Shown: positions 9,114 through 18,740, numbered from the stretch's first letter. The stretch is DNA of 64,000 bases from Stenotrophomonas africana (GCF_013004645.1 NZ_JABEME010000006.1:1-64000); one strand, 5' to 3'. Notes: generated by a model not told the origin, from the sequence alone. Numbers and translations: made by a program.

Positions 9114-12100
9114 CCGGCCCGGGCCACGACCACGGTGCCTCGCCGGCGAGCGACGGCGCCGCCGCCGGCATGCGCGGCGGCCTGGTGGAATTCGCCACCC
9201 GCCGCCGCGTGACCATCGCCATGTGCACGGTCACGCTGCTGCTGTTCGGCCTGATCGCGCTGGGCAACCTCAAGGTCAACCTGCTGCCGGACCTGAGCTA
9301 CCCGACGCTGACCGTGCGAACCGAGTACACCGGCGCGGCGCCGACCGAAATCGAAACCCTGATCACCCAGCCGGTCGAAGAAGCGGTGGGCGTGGTCAAG
9401 AACCTGCGCAAGCTGAAGTCGGTCTCGCGCACCGGCCAGAGCGACGTGGTGCTGGAGTTCGCCTGGGGCACCAACATGGACCAGGCCAGCCTGGAGGTGC
9501 GCGACAAGATGGAAGCGCTGAACCTGCCGCTGGAGGCCAAGGCCCCGGTGCTGCTGCGCTTCAATCCGTCCACGGAGCCGATCATGCGCCTGGTGCTGTC
9601 CAGCAAGACCGCACCGGCCAGCGATGCCGATGCGGTCCGCGAGCTGACCGGCCTGCGCCGCTATGCCGATGAAGACCTGAAGAAGAAGCTGGAGCCGGTC
9701 ACCGGCGTGGCAGCGGTCAAGGTCGGTGGCGGCCTTGAGGACGAGATCCAGGTCGACATCGACCAGCAGAAGCTGGCACAGCTGAATCTGCCGATCGACA
9801 CCGTCATCAAGCGCCTGAAGGACGAGAACATCAACATCTCCGGCGGTCGCCTGGAGGAGGGTTCGCAGCGCTTCCTGGTGCGCACCGTCAACCAGTTCGC
9901 CGACCTGGAGGAGATCCGCAACCTGCTGGTCACCACCCAGGGCTCGAACGGAAGTGCAGCCGACTCGGCATTGCAGCAGATGTTCAACATCGCCGCGTCG
10001 ACCGGTTCGGCCGCGGCCATTGCAGCGGCCTCGGCGGCGCAGAGCGCATCGTCCGGTGCTGGCTCCAGCGTGGTCGCCAATGGCGTGCCGGTACGCCTGA
10101 AGGACGTGGCCACCGTTCGCCAGGGCTACAAGGAGCGCGAAGCGGTGATCCGGCTGGGCGGCAAGGAATCGGTTGAACTGGCCATCTACAAGGAAGGCGA
10201 CGCCAATACGGTGTCCACCGCCGAAGCGCTGCGCAAGCGCCTGGAGCAGATCAAGGGCACGTTCCCGTCCGATGTCGAGATGACCACCATCGAGGACCAG
10301 TCGCGCTTCATCGAGCACGCCATCGCCGACGTCAAGAAGGATGCGGTGATCGGTGGCCTGCTGGCGATCCTGATCATCTTCCTGTTCCTGCGCGATGGCT
10401 GGAGCACGTTCGTGATCAGCCTGTCGCTGCCGGTCTCGATCATCGCCACGTTCTTCTTCATGGGCCAGCTCGGCCTCAGCTTGAATGTGATGTCGCTGGG
10501 CGGCCTGGCGCTGGCAACCGGCCTGGTGGTGGACGACTCCATCGTGGTGCTGGAGAGCATTGCCAAGGCCCGCGAGCGCGGCCTGGGCATCCTGCAGGCG
10601 GCCATCACCGGTACCCGTGAGGTGAGCATGGCGGTGGTCGCTTCGACCCTGACCACCATCGCCGTATTCCTGCCGCTGGTGTTCGTCGACGGCATCGCCG
10701 GCCAGCTGTTCCGCGACCAGGCACTGACCGTGGCGATCGCCATTGCGATCTCGCTGCTGGTGTCGATGACCCTGATTCCGATGCTGAGCTCGCTGAAGGG
10801 ACGACCGCCACTGGCGTTCCCGGAAGAGGCACCGAACGAACCGTGGCAACCGCAGAGCCGCTGGCAGAAGCCGGTTGCGCTGGGCCGCCGTGGCGCCGTG
10901 GCGACCGCGCGCTGGGGCTTCTACGCGCTGGCTTGGCTGATCGTGCGCCTGTGGCGTGGCCTGGTCGCGGTGGTCGGCCCGGTGATGCGCAAGGCCAGCG
11001 ACCTGGCGATGAAGCCCTATGCCGGTGCCGAGCGCGGCTACCTGCGGCTGCTGCCGAGCGCGCTGGCCCATCCGGGCAAGGTGCTGGGGGTGGCCACGAT
11101 CATCTTCGTGGCGACCATGGCGCTGGTGCCGATGCTCGGCGCCGACCTGATCCCGCAGTTGGCCCAGGACCGCTTCGAGATGACGGTGAAGCTGCCGGCC
11201 GGCACGCCGCTGAAGCAGACCGATGCGCTGGTGCGCGAGCTGCAGCTGGCGCACGGCAAGGGGGAGGGCGTGGCATCGCTGTACGGCGTCAGTGGCAGCG
11301 GCACCCGCCTGGATGCCAGCCCGACCGAGAGCGGCGAGAACATCGGCAAGCTGACCGTGGTGATGGAAGGCGGCGGCAATGCACGTACCGAAGCGGAGAT
11401 CACCGAGCGCCTGCGTGACACCATGGGCCAGCATCCGGGTGCACAGGTCGACTTCGCACGGCCGGCGTTGTTCAGCTTCTCCACGCCGCTGGAAATCGAG
11501 CTGCGCGGGCAGGACATGGCGACGCTCGAAGTAGCTGGCCAGCGCTTGGCGGCGCTGCTGCGCGGCAATGCGCACTACGCCGACGTGAAGTCGACGGTGG
11601 AAGAGGGCTTCCCGGAAATCCAGATCCGCTTCGACCAGGAGCGTGCCGGCGCGCTGGGCCTGACCACGCGCCAGATCGCCGACGTGGTGGTGAAGAAGGT
11701 CCGCGGTGACGTGGCCACCCGCTACAGCTTCCGCGACCGCAAGATCGACGTGCTGGTGCGTGCGCAGGAAGGTGATCGTGCCAGCGTGGAAAGCATCCGC
11801 CGCCTGATCGTCAATCCGGGCAGCACCCGTCCGGTCACGCTGGATGCGGTGGCCGACGTGGTTGCCACCACCGGCCCCAGCGAGATCCATCGCGCCGACC
11901 AGACCCGCGTCGCCGTCGTGTCGGCCAACCTGCGCGATATCGATCTGGGCGCGGCCATGCGCGAAGTGCAGCAGATGGTGGCCGAGCAGCCGCTGGGTGC
12001 GGGTGTCGGCCTGCACATCGGTGGCCAGGGTGAGGAGCTGGCGCAGGCGGCGAAGTCGCTGATCTTCGCCTTCGGCCTGGCGATCTTCCTGGTCTACCTG

Positions 12101-12631
12101 GTGATGGCCTCGCAGTTCGAGTCGCTGCTGCATCCGTTCGTGATCCTGTTCACCATCCCGCTGGCGCTGGTCGGTGCGATACTGGCGCTGATGCTGACCG
12201 GCAAGCCCATTTCTGTGGTGGTGTTCATTGGTCTGATCCTGCTGGTCGGCCTGGTCACCAAGAACGCGATCATCCTGATCGACAAGGTCAACCAGCTGCG
12301 CGAGGCCGGCGTGGCCAAGCACGAGGCCCTGGTGGAAGGGGCACGCTCGCGCCTGCGGCCGATCATCATGACCACCCTGTGCACGCTGTTCGGCTTCCTG
12401 CCGCTGGCGGTGGCGATGGGCGAGGGTGCCGAAGTGCGCGCGCCGATGGCGATCACCGTGATCGGCGGCCTGCTGGTGTCGACCCTGCTCACCCTGCTGG
12501 TGATCCCGGTGGTGTACGACCTGATGGATCGTCGCGGTGATGCCTATTACCGCGAACGCGGCCGCAAGCATGCCGGCGAGATCGAACCGGGTGCGGCGGG
12601 CAGCACGGCGGGTGCGGAGGAACCGGCATGA
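9110..12631 (+). CDS. smeJ: RND efflux permease SmeJ
   Basis: A proton-driven RND permease with the usual two-fold repeat of one helix, a large periplasmic loop and five helices. At 1173 residues it is about 140 longer than typical HAE-type pumps. The TM4 proton-relay motif is GLVVDDSIVVLE, with both aspartates present (D475, D476). Extra length comes from a Ser/Ala/Gly-rich insertion in the first periplasmic loop (about residues 274-326). A long segment between the two halves (about residues 560-650, with its own hydrophobic stretch FYALAWLIVRLW) adds more. It overlaps smeI and smeK by 4 bp each and probably forms a heteromeric pump with SmeK. Confidence 0.88.
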   Translation: MTGPGHDHGASPASDGAAAGMRGGLVEFATRRRVTIAMCTVTLLLFGLIALGNLKVNLLPDLSYPTLTVRTEYTGAAPTEIETLITQPVEEAVGVVKNLRKLKSVSRTGQSDVVLEFAWGTNMDQASLEVRDKMEALNLPLEAKAPVLLRFNPSTEPIMRLVLSSKTAPASDADAVRELTGLRRYADEDLKKKLEPVTGVAAVKVGGGLEDEIQVDIDQQKLAQLNLPIDTVIKRLKDENINISGGRLEEGSQRFLVRTVNQFADLEEIRNLLVTTQGSNGSAADSALQQMFNIAASTGSAAAIAAASAAQSASSGAGSSVVANGVPVRLKDVATVRQGYKEREAVIRLGGKESVELAIYKEGDANTVSTAEALRKRLEQIKGTFPSDVEMTTIEDQSRFIEHAIADVKKDAVIGGLLAILIIFLFLRDGWSTFVISLSLPVSIIATFFFMGQLGLSLNVMSLGGLALATGLVVDDSIVVLESIAKARERGLGILQAAITGTREVSMAVVASTLTTIAVFLPLVFVDGIAGQLFRDQALTVAIAIAISLLVSMTLIPMLSSLKGRPPLAFPEEAPNEPWQPQSRWQKPVALGRRGAVATARWGFYALAWLIVRLWRGLVAVVGPVMRKASDLAMKPYAGAERGYLRLLPSALAHPGKVLGVATIIFVATMALVPMLGADLIPQLAQDRFEMTVKLPAGTPLKQTDALVRELQLAHGKGEGVASLYGVSGSGTRLDASPTESGENIGKLTVVMEGGGNARTEAEITERLRDTMGQHPGAQVDFARPALFSFSTPLEIELRGQDMATLEVAGQRLAALLRGNAHYADVKSTVEEGFPEIQIRFDQERAGALGLTTRQIADVVVKKVRGDVATRYSFRDRKIDVLVRAQEGDRASVESIRRLIVNPGSTRPVTLDAVADVVATTGPSEIHRADQTRVAVVSANLRDIDLGAAMREVQQMVAEQPLGAGVGLHIGGQGEELAQAAKSLIFAFGLAIFLVYLVMASQFESLLHPFVILFTIPLALVGAILALMLTGKPISVVVFIGLILLVGLVTKNAIILIDKVNQLREAGVAKHEALVEGARSRLRPIIMTTLCTLFGFLPLAVAMGEGAEVRAPMAITVIGGLLVSTLLTLLVIPVVYDLMDRRGDAYYRERGRKHAGEIEPGAAGSTAGAEEPA

Positions 12632-15600
12632 GTGTTGCCGAGTTCTCCATCCGCCGCCCGGTCACCACCATCATGTGTTTCGTATCACTGGTGGTGATCG
12701 GCCTGATCGCTTCGTTCCGGCTGCCGCTGGAGGCGCTGCCGGACATCTCCGCGCCGTTCCTGTTCGTGCAGATCCCGTATACCGGTTCAACTCCGGAGGA
12801 AGTGGAGCGAACCATCATCCGCCCGGTGGAGGAATCGCTGGCGACGATGACCGGCATCAAGCGCATGCGCTCGTCGGCCACCTCCGAGGCCGCCCTGATC
12901 TTCATCGAGTTCAGCGACTGGGACCGCGACATCGCCATCGCTGCCTCCGATGCACGCGAGCGCATCGACGCGATCCGCAGCGACCTGCCGGACGACCTGC
13001 AGCGCTACAACGTGTTCAAGTGGTCCAGCAGTGACCAGCCGGTGCTGAAGGTGCGACTGGCCAGCACCACCGACCTGACCACCGCCTATGACATGCTCGA
13101 CCGCGAATTCAAGCGGCGCATCGAGCGCATCCCCGGCGTGGCGCGCGTCGACATCACCGGTGCGCCGCCGAACGAGGTGGAGATCGCCATCGATCCGAAC
13201 CGGCTCAACGCGCACGGGCTGAGCATCAACGAGCTGAGCGAGCGTTTGCGCACGCTGAACTTCTCGATCTCGGCCGGGCAGATCGACGACAACGGCCAGC
13301 GCGTGCGCGTGCAGCCGGTGGGCGAGATCACCGACCTGCAGGAAATGCGCGACCTGGTGATCAACGCCAAGGGCCTGCGCCTTGGGGATATCGCTGACGT
13401 GCGCCTGAAGCCGGCGCGAATGAACTATGGGCGCCGCCTCGATGGCAACCCGGCCGTCGGCCTGGATATTTTCAAGGAGCGCAGCGCCAACCTGGTGGAA
13501 GTCTCGCGCGCGGCGCTGGCCGAGGTCGAGTCGATCCGTGCGGAGGCGTCGATGCGCGACGTGCAGATCAAGGTGATCGACAACCAGGGCAAGGCGGTGA
13601 CCTCCTCGCTGCTGGAACTGGCCGAGGCCGGTGCCGTCGGCCTGATCCTGTCGGTGACGGTGCTGTTCTTCTTCCTGCGCCATTGGCCGTCCACGTTGAT
13701 GGTGACCCTGGCCATTCCGATCTGCTTCACCATCACCCTGGGCTTCATGTACTTCGTGGGGGTGACGCTGAACATCCTGACCATGATGGGCCTGCTGCTG
13801 GCGGTGGGCATGCTGGTCGACAACGCCGTGGTGGTGGTGGAGAGCATCTACCAGGAGCGCGAGCGCCTGCCGGGGCAGCCGCGGCTGGCCTCGATCATCG
13901 GCACCCGCAACGTGGCCATCGCGCTCAGCGCCGGCACGCTGTGCCACTGCATCGTGTTCGTGCCGAACCTGTTTGGCGAGACCAACAACATCAGCATCTT
14001 CATGGCGCAGATCGCGATCACCATCTCGGTCTCGCTGCTGGCCTCATGGCTGGTCGCGGTCAGCCTGATCCCGATGCTGTCCGCGCGCATGGCCACGCCC
14101 AAGTTGGTGCACTCGCAGACCGGCATGATCGCGCGCCTGCAGCGCCGCTACGCGCAACTGCTGGACTGGTCGCTGCACCATCGTGGCTGGAGCCTGCTCG
14201 GCATTCTGCTGGTCGTGCTGGTCAGCCTGGTGCCGATGAAGCTGACCAAGATCGACATGTTCGGCGGTGACGGCGGCAAGGACATCTTCATCGGCTACAT
14301 GTGGAAGGGCGCCTACACCTACCGCCAGATGTCCGAGGAAGTGGCACGGGTGGAGAACTGGATCGACGAGAACCGCGAGCGCCTGCACGTCAAGCAGGTG
14401 TATTCCTGGTACAGCGAACAGGAAGGCAGCTCGACCGTGGTCACCCTGGACGAGAAGTACGCCAAGGACATCAAGTCGCTGCAGGAAGAGCTGCGCAAGG
14501 GTCTTCCGAAGTCGGCCCGCACCGACTACTTCGTCGGGAACCAGGGGGGTGATGGCGGCGGTGGTGGCGGCAATCAGGGCGTGCAGGTGCAGCTGGTGGG
14601 CGACTCCAGTTCGATGCTGCAGGAAATCGGCCAGGAAGTGGTGCCACTGCTGGCCCAGCGTACCGAGCTGCGCGATGTGCGCATCGACAATGGCGAGAAG
14701 GGCGGCGAGCTGAAGGTGCGCGTCGACCGCGAGCGCGCCGCTGCATTCGGCTTCAATGCCGAGCAGGTGGCCAGCTTCGTCGGCCTGGCCCTGCGCGGTG
14801 CGCCGATGCGCGAGTTCCGCCGCGGTGACAACGAAGTGCCGGTGTGGGTGCGCTTTGCCGGTGCCGAGCAGAGCAGCCCGGAAGACCTGGCCGGCTTCAG
14901 CGTGCGCACCGGCGACGGCCGCAGCGTGCCACTGCTGAGCTTGGTCACCGTCGACGTCGGTTCGTCAGCCACCCAGATCGGACGCACCAACCGCCAGACC
15001 ACGCTGACCATCAAGGCCAACCTGGCCGAGAAGGTCACCGCGCCCGATGGCCGCAAGGCGATGGAGTCCGTGCTCAAGCCGATGAACTTCCCGGCCGGTT
15101 ATGGCTTCACCTTCGATGGCGGCGACTACGGCAACGACGACGAGGCGATGCAGCAGATGGTGTTCAACCTGCTGATCGCGCTGGTGATGATCTACGTGGT
15201 GATGGCGGCGGTGTTCGAGTCGCTGCTGTTCCCGGCGGCGATCATGAGTGGCGTGCTTTTCTCGATCTTCGGAGTGTTCTGGCTGTTCTGGATCACCGGC
15301 ACCTCGTTCGGGATCATGTCCTTCATCGGCATCCTGGTGCTGATGGGCGTGGTGGTGAACAACGGCATCGTGATGATCGAGCACATCAACAACCTGCGGC
15401 GCGGCGGCATGGGACGCACGCAGGCGCTGGTGGAGGGCTCACGCGAGCGATTGCGCCCGATCATGATGACCATGGGCACGGCGATCCTGGCGATGGTGCC
15501 GATCTCGCTGACCAACACGCAGATGTTCGGCAATGGCCCCGAGTACGCGCCGATGGCGCGCGCGATTGCCGGCGGCCTGGCGTTCTCGACCGTGGTCAGC

Positions 15601-15717
15601 CTGCTGTTCCTGCCGACCATCTATGCGGTGCTGGATGACCTTCGCAGTGCCGTGACGCGGCTGGTCCGCCGCGCACGCGGCCTGGAGAGGGTAGAGCCGG
15701 GCGCTGCCCGGCTGTAA
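12628..15717 (+). CDS. smeK: RND efflux permease SmeK
   Basis: A 1029-residue RND permease and the second pump subunit of the operon. The TM4 motif reads GMLVDNAVVVVES, so only the first of the two relay aspartates is kept (D398), with Asn at 399. SmeJ has both. A glycine-rich loop (about residues 637-651) lies in the second periplasmic domain. The final codons, from GTA at 15691 to the TAA stop, are encoded by a REP palindrome, giving the tail VEPGAARL. A strong terminator follows. In the MdtBC-like two-permease pumps one subunit can dominate proton translocation; whether that holds here is inference. Confidence 0.88.
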   Translation: MSVAEFSIRRPVTTIMCFVSLVVIGLIASFRLPLEALPDISAPFLFVQIPYTGSTPEEVERTIIRPVEESLATMTGIKRMRSSATSEAALIFIEFSDWDRDIAIAASDARERIDAIRSDLPDDLQRYNVFKWSSSDQPVLKVRLASTTDLTTAYDMLDREFKRRIERIPGVARVDITGAPPNEVEIAIDPNRLNAHGLSINELSERLRTLNFSISAGQIDDNGQRVRVQPVGEITDLQEMRDLVINAKGLRLGDIADVRLKPARMNYGRRLDGNPAVGLDIFKERSANLVEVSRAALAEVESIRAEASMRDVQIKVIDNQGKAVTSSLLELAEAGAVGLILSVTVLFFFLRHWPSTLMVTLAIPICFTITLGFMYFVGVTLNILTMMGLLLAVGMLVDNAVVVVESIYQERERLPGQPRLASIIGTRNVAIALSAGTLCHCIVFVPNLFGETNNISIFMAQIAITISVSLLASWLVAVSLIPMLSARMATPKLVHSQTGMIARLQRRYAQLLDWSLHHRGWSLLGILLVVLVSLVPMKLTKIDMFGGDGGKDIFIGYMWKGAYTYRQMSEEVARVENWIDENRERLHVKQVYSWYSEQEGSSTVVTLDEKYAKDIKSLQEELRKGLPKSARTDYFVGNQGGDGGGGGGNQGVQVQLVGDSSSMLQEIGQEVVPLLAQRTELRDVRIDNGEKGGELKVRVDRERAAAFGFNAEQVASFVGLALRGAPMREFRRGDNEVPVWVRFAGAEQSSPEDLAGFSVRTGDGRSVPLLSLVTVDVGSSATQIGRTNRQTTLTIKANLAEKVTAPDGRKAMESVLKPMNFPAGYGFTFDGGDYGNDDEAMQQMVFNLLIALVMIYVVMAAVFESLLFPAAIMSGVLFSIFGVFWLFWITGTSFGIMSFIGILVLMGVVVNNGIVMIEHINNLRRGGMGRTQALVEGSRERLRPIMMTMGTAILAMVPISLTNTQMFGNGPEYAPMARAIAGGLAFSTVVSLLFLPTIYAVLDDLRSAVTRLVRRARGLERVEPGAARL
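15691..15714 (+). repeat. REP palindrome inside the smeK 3' end
   Basis: GTAGAGCCGGGC, GCT, GCCCGGCTG is a REP unit in plus orientation. It is read in frame as the last eight sense codons of smeK before TAA. Confidence 0.75.
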
Positions 15718-15740
15718 TACACGTCAACGTGTTGTGGTGT

Positions 15741-15781
15741 GGGGGAGGCCGGTCGTAGTGGGGCGGCCTCCCCCTTTTTTT
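15741..15781 (+). terminator. Intrinsic terminator of smeIJK
   Basis: An 11-bp perfect stem (GGGGGAGGCCG at 15741-15751, CGGCCTCCCCC at 15764-15774) is followed by seven T residues (15775-15781). It lies 24 bp after the smeK stop codon. Confidence 0.9.
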
Positions 15782-15793
15782 GCCGGGCATGGC

Positions 15794-15846
15794 GTGCCAA
15801 CCAAGGTTGGCACCTGCCAGAGCGCAGTCGAGCTTGGCTCGACGCT
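15794..15846. repeat. Two REP palindromes
   Basis: TGCCAACCAAGGTTGGCA (around 15794-15818) and GTCGAGCTTGGCTCGAC with a CTAC end (15824-15846), both in minus orientation. They lie between the convergent ends of smeK and the TraB-family gene. Confidence 0.8.
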
Positions 15847-15857
15847 ACACGGAACAA

Positions 15858-17090
15858 TCAACCCGCCACCTTGCCCCACACCTTGAACGTGGTCAGCCAC
15901 AGGCCGAGCATGCTGCCGATGTTGGTCAGCATGAAAGTCAGCACCACGCGCGTGACCCGATTGCGGTACCAGCCCTTCAGGCTCTGCGCGTCGTCGCGCA
16001 GCTTCAGGAAATCTTCGTAAGCCGGCTTGCGCAGGCGCGCTTCCACCAGCGCCGAGAACGCACCGGTCGGGATGCTCAGGCGGAACGGCTTGAACGGGGC
16101 CACTGCGATCGCAGTCAGGATGCTCAGCGGATGACCGCCGGCCAACAGGCAGCCCAGGCCGGCGAGGCCGCCGGTATACATCGCCCAGGTCGCCAGCAGT
16201 TCGGTGCCCACGCCCAGTCCGCCGCGGTAGAAGCCCACGCCGATACCGGTCGCCACGATCGCCAGGATGCCCAGCGTGAACCACGGAATGTTGCGCTTCT
16301 TCGGCACTGCTTCCAGCTCGGCGCGCAGCGGCGCCGGTGTTTCGGTGTCGGTTTCCAGGTAACGCGCCAGACCCGCAAGGTGGCCCGCACCGACAACCGC
16401 CAGCACTTCACGCTGCTGCGGGTTGTGTTCCTCGCGCAGGCGCGTGGCCATGTAGCGGTCGCGCTCGCCGATGATGGTTTCGTACAGCGCCGGGCTCTCG
16501 CTGGCGAACTCACCAAAGCTCGACTCCAGCATGTCGCCCTGCTTGAGCTTCTCGATCTCGTTCTCGCCCACTTCTTCCGACGAGAACAGGCCCGCGCCCA
16601 GCCCGGCAACCAGCTTCAGCTTGCCGAAGAAGCCCAGCCGTTGCGACGCACGACGGAAGGTCAGGCCGACCTCGCGATCGATCAGGTGCACCGGCAGGTC
16701 GCGTTCGCGCGCCAGTTCCACCGCGCGCTTCAGCTCGGCGCCGGGCTCGATGTCGAGCTGTTCGGCCAGGCGGCGCTGGTAGGCGGACAGGGCCAGGTTG
16801 GCGGCGAACAGGGCGACGCGGCCCTTGCGGATCACCTCGACCAGGTCGAGCTTGGCCAGCGTGTCGGGGTCGCTCAGCGCCTGCAGGCGCTGCGGGTCCA
16901 GTTCAACGGCAACGGCATCGAAGCGGCCGCTGTCGATGGCTTTCTCCACCGCCTCGACGCTGGCGCGGGATACGTGGGCAGTGCCCAGCAGGGTGTAGCG
17001 CACGCCGTCGCGTTCAACGACGCGCACCGGCTGGCCGGCGAACAGGTCGTCGCCGGTCTCGGGAAGGGTTTCGGTCATGGGTTCATTCAT
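15858..17090 (-). CDS. TraB/PrgY/GumN-family membrane protein
   Basis: A protein of about 410 residues. The N-terminal two thirds is a TraB-like domain with the YTLLGTAHVS motif near its start, an EVLAVVGAGHLAGL motif, and conserved acidic residues that in related families resemble metallopeptidase or pheromone-shutdown proteins. The C-terminal ~150 residues carry several membrane helices. The catalytic role is not established for bacterial members. The start is uncertain. The ATG at 17090 (MNEPMTET) overlaps the upstream acetyltransferase stop by 8 bp; an ATG at 17078 is also possible, and neither has a strong ribosome-binding site. Confidence 0.82.
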   Translation of the reverse strand: MNEPMTETLPETGDDLFAGQPVRVVERDGVRYTLLGTAHVSRASVEAVEKAIDSGRFDAVAVELDPQRLQALSDPDTLAKLDLVEVIRKGRVALFAANLALSAYQRRLAEQLDIEPGAELKRAVELARERDLPVHLIDREVGLTFRRASQRLGFFGKLKLVAGLGAGLFSSEEVGENEIEKLKQGDMLESSFGEFASESPALYETIIGERDRYMATRLREEHNPQQREVLAVVGAGHLAGLARYLETDTETPAPLRAELEAVPKKRNIPWFTLGILAIVATGIGVGFYRGGLGVGTELLATWAMYTGGLAGLGCLLAGGHPLSILTAIAVAPFKPFRLSIPTGAFSALVEARLRKPAYEDFLKLRDDAQSLKGWYRNRVTRVVLTFMLTNIGSMLGLWLTTFKVWGKVAG

Positions 17091-17613
17091 TGGAAGGTGC
17101 GGTGTCGGCGCCGTCGCCGAGCGCGCGCTGCATCTGCACGGTATCCAGCCAGCGGCCATGCTTGCGGCCGAGGCCACGGAACACGCCCACCAGCTCGAAG
17201 CTGAAGCGTTCGTGCAGCTTGATTGAAGCGGTATTGGTCGGTTCGCCGATCACCGCCACCATCTGCCGGTAGCCACGCGCCACGCAGGCGTCGATCAACG
17301 CCTGCAGCAGGCCGGTGCCAACGCCCTTGCCCTGGAACGCGGCATCGACGTAGACCGAGTTTTCCACGGTCCACTGGTAGGCAACGCGGGTGCGGTAAGT
17401 ATTGGCGTAGGCATAGCCGGCCACCTGGCCGTCGATTTCGGCGACCAGGTAGGGAAAGCCGCGATCGATGATGTCGCGCATGCGGCGCAGCATCTCGGTC
17501 GCGTCCGGGATGTCGTACTCGTAGGTGTTGACGAAGTCGGTCACTTCCACCGCGTAGATCGCGGTGATCGCGTCGATGTCGGCCGGGCCGGCATCACGGA
17601 TGAGGACGGCCAT
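17083..17613 (-). CDS. GNAT-family N-acetyltransferase (phosphinothricin type)
   Basis: A 176-residue acetyltransferase of the Pat/Bar-like GNAT group. It starts with the family's IRDAGPADIDAITAIYAVEV segment. The acetyl-CoA pyrophosphate-binding loop is FQGKGVGTGLLQALI (Q/RxxGxG/A). The SIKLHERFSFELVGVF C-terminal region is also typical. Such enzymes acetylate amino acid-like amines including methionine sulfone or phosphinothricin; the physiological substrate is unknown. It lies 14 bp downstream of aguB and overlaps the TraB gene, so the three probably share a transcript. Confidence 0.88.
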   Translation of the reverse strand: MAVLIRDAGPADIDAITAIYAVEVTDFVNTYEYDIPDATEMLRRMRDIIDRGFPYLVAEIDGQVAGYAYANTYRTRVAYQWTVENSVYVDAAFQGKGVGTGLLQALIDACVARGYRQMVAVIGEPTNTASIKLHERFSFELVGVFRGLGRKHGRWLDTVQMQRALGDGADTAPSNE

Positions 17614-17627
17614 GCGCGGGCTCCGGC

Positions 17628-18515
17628 TCAGTCGATGTAGCGCTTGAGCAGGTCACCGTACGCGTCGATGCGGCGGTCGCGCAGGAACGGCCAGATGCGG
17701 CGCACATGCTCGCTGCGCTGCAGGTCGACATCGCACAGCAGAACCGTGGCATCGGTGCCGGCTTCGGCCAGGAACTCACCCTGCGGGCCCAGCACGTGGC
17801 TGTTGCCCCAGAACTGGATGCCCGACGCGCCCAGCGGTGAGGCCTCGTGGCCGACGCGGTTGCAGCTCAGCACCGGCAGGCCGTTGGCCACGGCGTGGCC
17901 GCGGTGGCTCAGCACCCAGGCGTCGCGCTGGCGGGTCTTCTCGTCCTGCACATCGTCCGGGTCCCAACCGATCGCGGTCGGGTACAGCAGCAGTTCGGCA
18001 CCGGCCAACGCCATCAGGCGCGCCGCTTCCGGGTACCACTGGTCCCAGCACACCAGCACGCCAAGGCGACCCACCGAGGTATCGATCGGCGTGAAGCCGA
18101 TGTCGCCCGGGGTGAAGTAGAACTTCTCGTAGAAGCCCGGGTCGTCCGGGATATGCATCTTGCGGTACTTGCCCAGCAGCGTACCGTCCTTCTCGAACAC
18201 CACCGCGGTGTTGTGGTACAGGCCGGCAGCACGGCGCTCGAACAGCGAGCCGACCAGCACCACGCCATGCTGCTTCGCCAGCGCGCCCAGGCGCTCGGTG
18301 CTCGGGCCCGGAATCGGTTCGGCCAGGTCGAATTCGTCCACCGATTCGTGCTGGCAGAAGTACGGACCGTTATGCAGCTCCTGCAGCAGCACCAGTTTCG
18401 CGCCCTGCGCAGCCGCCTCGGCCACGCGTGCTTCGATCACCGCCAGGTTGGCGGCGGCATCACCGTGGTTGCGCTCCTGGATCAGGGCGACGGTAAGGGG
18501 GCTGCGCGAGTTCAT
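17628..18515 (-). CDS. aguB: N-carbamoylputrescine amidase AguB
   Basis: A 295-residue nitrilase-superfamily hydrolase that releases putrescine, CO2 and ammonia from N-carbamoylputrescine, the second step of the agmatine route. The catalytic triad is visible: Glu in VLLQELHNG, Lys in YRKMHIPDDP and Cys in GVLVCWDQWYPE. The segment around AIGWDPDDV and the HIPDDPGFYEKFYF run are typical of AguB. The ATG at 18515 (MNSRSPLT) was chosen because the longer reading frame would run into the REP cluster. It is separated from aguA by that REP cluster (225 bp). Confidence 0.93.
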   Translation of the reverse strand: MNSRSPLTVALIQERNHGDAAANLAVIEARVAEAAAQGAKLVLLQELHNGPYFCQHESVDEFDLAEPIPGPSTERLGALAKQHGVVLVGSLFERRAAGLYHNTAVVFEKDGTLLGKYRKMHIPDDPGFYEKFYFTPGDIGFTPIDTSVGRLGVLVCWDQWYPEAARLMALAGAELLLYPTAIGWDPDDVQDEKTRQRDAWVLSHRGHAVANGLPVLSCNRVGHEASPLGASGIQFWGNSHVLGPQGEFLAEAGTDATVLLCDVDLQRSEHVRRIWPFLRDRRIDAYGDLLKRYID

Positions 18516-18598
18516 GCGGGGCGTTCCTGCGGGGGAAAACCTGCATGTTAGCGCGGATGGGCAGCGACCGCGTGTCGCGCGCTGAATGGGCCGGTGTT

Positions 18599-18706
18599 GT
18601 AGAGCCGAGCCCATGCTCGGCTGCGTTCTGCTCCGGTTGCGCGAGCGCGCCAGCCGAGCGTGGGCTCGGCTCTACAAAAGGCCAGTCGAGCATGGCTCGA
18701 CGCTAC
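18599..18706. repeat. Three REP palindromes between aguA and aguB
   Basis: GTAGAGCCGAGCCCATGCTCGGCTGC (18599-18624) points plus. CAGCCGAGCGTGGGCTCGGCTCTAC (18651-18675) points minus and pairs with it. CAGTCGAGCATGGCTCGACGCTAC (18683-18706) is a third unit of a different sequence class. The first two can fold into one long hairpin. Their position inside the presumed aguA-aguB unit suggests an effect on mRNA processing. Confidence 0.85.
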
Positions 18707-18740
18707 AGGGGGAGCGCCGGGCGGGGCCCGGCGTCATCCG

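Noticed and set aside
8981..12571. A 1196-codon open frame on the minus strand opposite smeI/smeJ
   Set aside because: It lies wholly antisense to clear RND genes, is rich in His, Gln and Arg, as expected for reverse-strand reading of GC-rich coding DNA, and has no domain.
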